Below, piece after piece: positions 41,506-43,782 of a DNA stretch of 43,782 bases (its first letter is position 1; each line of letters opens with the position of its first letter). Source of the DNA: Caproicibacter sp002399225 (GTDB lineage Bacteria > Bacillota > Clostridia > Oscillospirales > Acutalibacteraceae); the NCBI GenBank assembly GCA_036756705.1, contig DAIOKN010000018.1:1-43782 (forward strand). The letters run 5' to 3'. A program made the position numbers and the translations under genes. The notes below the pieces were generated by a model. The model made no database searches and was not told where the DNA came from. It saw only the letters and a list, made by a program, of their open reading frames with translations.

Positions 41506-41536
41506 GTGCGCCGCCGTCTCCATCGTCGTTTTGTCC

Positions 41537-41566
41537 GGGCCGCGGGAATTTTTCCGCGGCCCTTTT
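41537..41566 (+). terminator. Terminator of proS
   Basis: GGGCCGCGG (41537-41545) pairs perfectly with CCGCGGCCC (41554-41562), followed by TTTT. Confidence 0.85.
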
Positions 41567-41600
41567 AGACCCCAAGGAGTTTCTTCCACCGAAAAAACAG

Positions 41601-41606
41601 TTGACA
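41601..41606 (+). promoter_or_regulatory. Possible -35 element cut by the scaffold gap
   Basis: A perfect TTGACA lies 18 bases before the Ns start, so a -10 element, if present, would lie at the edge of or inside the gap. Confidence 0.35.
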
Positions 41607-41624
41607 AGAATGAAAGAATGATTA

Positions 41625-41724
41625 NNNNNNNNNNNNNNNNNNNNNNNNNNNNNNNNNNNNNNNNNNNNNNNNNNNNNNNNNNNNNNNNNNNNNNNNNNNN
41701 NNNNNNNNNNNNNNNNNNNNNNNN
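41625..41724. other. Scaffold gap (100 Ns)
   Basis: Exactly 100 Ns. The round number suggests a placeholder for a gap of unknown length. Any gene between proS and the lipoprotein gene would be hidden here. Confidence 0.95.
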
Positions 41725-41785
41725 GGCGAACGGCAGCAGATATATCATTCTTGTTTCGCTGAAAAAATCGGACCTTGCAAAATAA
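41725..41785 (+). pseudogene. Possible C-terminal tail of a CDS that begins in the gap
   Basis: Immediately after the gap one frame reads ANGSRYIILVSLKKSDLAK and then TAA. With a TTGACA just before the gap, this could be the end of a gene hidden by the Ns. Nineteen residues are too few to show that it is coding. The region 41786-41945 after it holds no feature I can support. Confidence 0.2.
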
Positions 41786-41945
41786 AATACGGAATGAGCG
41801 GAAGACGGAGATTCCAATTTCAGGAATCTTTTCTTTCCCTCGAAGGCAAGAGAAAGGCGGTTGTCTGAAGGGCTCCGCATGTTTTGCCGCTCCGGGCAAT
41901 CGAGTTTATTCACACTTTTGTGATAGTTTTGCAAAATTTTGTAAC

Positions 41946-41974
41946 TTGAAACCTTGGAAATTACCGTGTAAAAT
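41946..41974 (+). promoter_or_regulatory. Promoter of the DUF3298-like lipoprotein gene
   Basis: TTGAAA (41946-41951), a 17-base spacer and TAAAAT (41969-41974). A tandem AACTATAG repeat (42068-42083) lies in the leader before the RBS AGGAG. Confidence 0.6.
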
Positions 41975-42105
41975 AATAGCGCAATCCGCAAGAAAAGGTT
42001 TCCTGCCGGCTTCCCTTTTCCTGCCGTTGCGTGGTACCCTTGGTTGAACTGTCGCCAATTACATACAAACTATAGAACTATAGATTAGGAGTGCGAGTAC
42101 ATTTC

Positions 42106-42933
42106 ATGAAAAAATTGATGAAAAATGCTTTGTTGGTTCTTTTGTCCGCCGCCATGCTGCTGTCTGTCACGGCATGCCATGGCAACAATGCTTCTTCGGG
42201 AGCGACCGGATCATCTTCCTCCGCGGGGACCGCATCCGGGAACGGAACCGCTTCGGGTGGCACGTCTTCGGGCGTCACGGTTTCCGGGGCGGTTTCAAGA
42301 CCGCCGGTTATCATTAAGAAATCCCCTTATGTCGTCAAGACGGTAGATTACAAATACGACAAGAACAACAGAAGCTACCGTGCGTCTTACCCGCAGCTTT
42401 CCTCTAAAGATGCGAACTACAACGCCGTGAACGATCTGCTGAAAAAGTCGGCGATGCAGACGATCAGTTCCCTCGGCACTTCAACGAGCGCCAAGAAAGT
42501 CGGCGTAAAGGTTTCCGATCACGTTTCTTACAAGGGGGATAATTTCCTCAGCGTGACTTTCCGCGAAAGCGTAAAAAATGAAGGGGCGAAAGACAGCACC
42601 TCGACTTTCCGCACGGTAAACTATGACCTGAAGAACAAAAAGGTCGTTTCGGTCAGCGATATGATCCAAAAGAACAGCGCACTGCTGACCGCTGTGCAGA
42701 ATGCGGTGAAGAAGCAGATGACCAAAAAGAAAGCGGTGGGTTATACCCAGGCCGTTCTGCAGTCCGGTATCAAATCCTGCAGCATCTATTTTAAGGATGA
42801 CAGCCTCGGCATCAGCATTCCGGTTTCCCATGCGCTGGACGACCACAAAGAGCTGATTGTGGATTATGATAACACTTCCGGTTTCCGCACCGGCAATGTG
42901 GCGTGGAATTACTTCATCAAGAGCAAAAAATAA
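42106..42933 (+). CDS. Lipoprotein with DUF3298/RsiV-like domain
   Basis: The 275-residue protein has a lipoprotein signal with LLSVTAC (Cys24), a Ser/Gly/Thr-rich linker of about 40 residues and a C-terminal domain. The pattern LSVTFRESVKNEGAKDSTS, TVNYDLKNKKVVSVSDMI and YFKDDSLGISIPVSHA recalls DUF4163/DUF3298, found in RsiV and in some cell wall enzymes as a binding module. No catalytic domain is seen. The AGGAG upstream is 14 bases away, long but usable; an in-frame GTG at 42091 overlaps it. It is monocistronic with a terminator. The ligand is unknown. Confidence 0.8.
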   Translation: MKKLMKNALLVLLSAAMLLSVTACHGNNASSGATGSSSSAGTASGNGTASGGTSSGVTVSGAVSRPPVIIKKSPYVVKTVDYKYDKNNRSYRASYPQLSSKDANYNAVNDLLKKSAMQTISSLGTSTSAKKVGVKVSDHVSYKGDNFLSVTFRESVKNEGAKDSTSTFRTVNYDLKNKKVVSVSDMIQKNSALLTAVQNAVKKQMTKKKAVGYTQAVLQSGIKSCSIYFKDDSLGISIPVSHALDDHKELIVDYDNTSGFRTGNVAWNYFIKSKK

Positions 42934-42954
42934 ACAGGCGGATTTTGGGCTGGT

Positions 42955-42986
42955 TCCGGGCGGGCAATTCCCCGCCCGGATTTTTT
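42955..42986 (+). terminator. Terminator of the DUF3298-like lipoprotein gene
   Basis: TCCGGGCGGG (42955-42964) pairs with CCCGCCCGGA (42971-42980), followed by six Ts. Confidence 0.9.
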
Positions 42987-43030
42987 AAAAAGGCAGGAAT
43001 AAATTTCCTCAGACAAGTGCAAAATAATTC

Positions 43031-43059
43031 TTGCAAATAAGCTGCGAGTGTGATATTAT
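43031..43059 (+). promoter_or_regulatory. Promoter of the S10 ribosomal protein operon
   Basis: TTGCAA (43031-43036), a 17-base spacer and TATTAT (43054-43059) with an extended TGA before it. An overlapping TATAAT (43057-43062) gives a 20-base spacing and is less likely. Confidence 0.6.
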
Positions 43060-43103
43060 AATCAAGTACGACTGCGACAGATATGCGTTGAAGCGGGAGG
43101 TTG

Positions 43104-43126
43104 CGGCGCCAAGGCGCCGGTTTTTT
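43104..43126 (+). terminator. First terminator-like hairpin in the S10 operon leader
   Basis: CGGCGC pairs with GCGCCG around a CAAG loop and is followed by six Ts, about 40 bases after the expected transcription start. Confidence 0.7.
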
Positions 43127-43170
43127 CCGTGGAGTATGTCCGATTTTAAACCGGGCGACAAATTTTGTAA

Positions 43171-43209
43171 GTGTGCGAGAAAGGATCCGCTTTGCGGCCT
43201 TTCGCACTC
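43171..43209 (+). promoter_or_regulatory. Long hairpin in the S10 operon leader
   Basis: GTGCGA (43173-43178) pairs with TCGCAC (43202-43207), extended inward by AAGG/CCTT and an apical CCGC/GCGG. It lies between the two terminator-like hairpins and could be a protein-binding element. Confidence 0.5.
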
Positions 43210-43228
43210 AGACGTTTTGAACCTGCAC

Positions 43229-43262
43229 CCGGATTTCGTCTGAAAACAGAAATCCGGTTTTT
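43229..43262 (+). terminator. Second terminator-like hairpin with competing antiterminator, S10 leader
   Basis: CCGGATTTC (43229-43237) pairs with GAAATCCGG (43249-43257), then five Ts. CAGACG (43209-43214) can instead pair with CGTCTG (43237-43242), which would break the terminator. This is an attenuator arrangement. Confidence 0.65.
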
Positions 43263-43345
43263 CATTTGGAAATGAAGAAACACCCGGCACGGTGTTATGG
43301 TTTTAAAACGCCGCCCGCCAACTATTACAAGGAGGCGATTTTCCA

Positions 43346-43657
43346 GTGGCAGTCAAGGAAAAAATCAGAATCAGAATCAAGGGGTACGATCATCAGCTGG
43401 TGGACCAGTCCGCCCAAAAGATCGTTGCAACAGCACAGCGCACGGGCGCAAGAGTTTCCGGGCCCGTTCCGCTTCCGACCGAAAAGCAGATCATCACCAT
43501 TCTGCGCGCCGTCCATAAATACAAGGACAGCCGTGAACAGTTTGAGATGAGAACCCACAAGAGACTGATCGATATCCTGCGGCCGTCCAACAAGACGGTT
43601 GAGGCCCTGATGGGCCTGGAACTCCCCGCCGGTGTTGAAGTCGAGATTAAACTCTGA
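43346..43657 (+). CDS. rpsJ: Ribosomal protein S10
   Basis: The 103-residue protein is S10 over its full length (IRIRIKGYDHQLVDQSAQKI, then GPVPLPTEKQ and FEMRTHKRLIDIL). It is a 30S head protein that also acts as NusE in antitermination. The start is GTG with AAGGAGG eight to nine bases upstream. It opens the S10 operon behind an attenuator-like leader. Confidence 0.98.
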   Translation: MAVKEKIRIRIKGYDHQLVDQSAQKIVATAQRTGARVSGPVPLPTEKQIITILRAVHKYKDSREQFEMRTHKRLIDILRPSNKTVEALMGLELPAGVEVEIKL

Positions 43658-43731
43658 CTTCAACCAACCGACGGCCGGGGTCAAGTTGGCATCGAGGCCA
43701 ACCAATAACCTGCACAGGAGGCAGCAAAGGA

Positions 43732-43782
43732 ATGAAAAAAGGGATTATCGGCAAGAAGATCGGCATGACGCAGATCTTTGAC
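43732..43782 (+). CDS. rplC: Ribosomal protein L3, start only
   Basis: The first 17 codons read MKKGIIGKKIGMTQIFD, the typical L3 start; the gene runs off the window. AGGAGG lies 10 bases upstream. The 74-base spacer after rpsJ holds a TTGGC/GCCAA hairpin. Confidence 0.95.
   Translation, partial: MKKGIIGKKIGMTQIFD

Noticed and set aside
40477..41991. 504-codon minus-strand ORF over proS and the gap
   Set aside because: It is antisense to a clear proS, runs through the Ns and has no family resemblance.
43136..43243. Short Cys-containing leader peptide (MSDFKPGDKFCKCARK...) in the S10 leader
   Set aside because: The RBS is poor and the bases are explained by the hairpins of the leader. No amino acid bias suggests attenuation by translation.
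1..43782. CRISPR arrays, insertion sequences, rRNA genes and defence islands
   Set aside because: I saw no regularly spaced repeats, transposase genes, rRNA sequence or recognised defence genes in the window.

Overview
The window looks like chromosomal DNA of a GC-rich, spore-forming member of the Clostridia, most like the Oscillospirales. The evidence is Firmicutes-type AGGAGG ribosome binding sites, sigma-A promoters with 17-base spacers, a T-box leader, a SpoVB-like flippase, the short archaeal/eukaryal-type ProRS, and the start of an S10 ribosomal protein operon. This placement is inferred from gene content and style, not from a search. A run of 100 Ns at 41625-41724 is a scaffold gap.

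Layout. 1-420: a 44-codon ORF, a tandem 11-base repeat and tRNA-Leu(UAG) on the minus strand with its terminator; possibly the edge of an integrated element. 481-4459 (minus): a YnbB-like PLP enzyme, a Nudix hydrolase, a patatin-like lipase, and a LytTR regulator/LiaF-like membrane protein pair. 4684-8547 (plus): an LRR/helical-repeat protein, a VWA protein with a degenerate metallopeptidase-like region, and a MoxR-type AAA+ ATPase, forming one operon. 8603-15695: a GNAT acetyltransferase, a secreted GH25 lysozyme, a P-loop kinase fusion, a LacI regulator, MalQ (apparently starting at ATT) and an M14 peptidoglycan peptidase. 15790-19341: an FG-GAP lipoprotein, a response regulator and a histidine kinase in one operon.

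19395-25066 holds tightly packed housekeeping genes: DUF1385, prmC, recA, recX, rimO and pgsA, with ATGA overlaps at several junctions. 25115-27567 is cysE-cysS behind a cysteine T-box leader. 27741-32809 holds an Nramp-related transporter with an unusual structured leader, a YbaK deacylase, a CmpB-like membrane protein, a SpoVB-like flippase and prmA. 32883-36650 (minus) is aroA-aroC-pheA plus a small lipoprotein that resembles the SecD P1 region. 36904-39750 holds a PAS-GGDEF diguanylate cyclase, shikimate kinase and acpP. 39853-42933 holds proS with a long structured leader, the gap, and a DUF3298-like lipoprotein. The window ends in rpsJ and the first 17 codons of rplC, behind a leader with two terminator-like hairpins.

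The strongest unusual signals are the ATT start of malQ, the structured leaders of the Nramp-like gene and of proS, the LRR-VWA-MoxR operon with its altered metal motif, a cre-like palindrome inside the cysteine T-box, and the SecD-like lipoprotein at the end of the aro operon.
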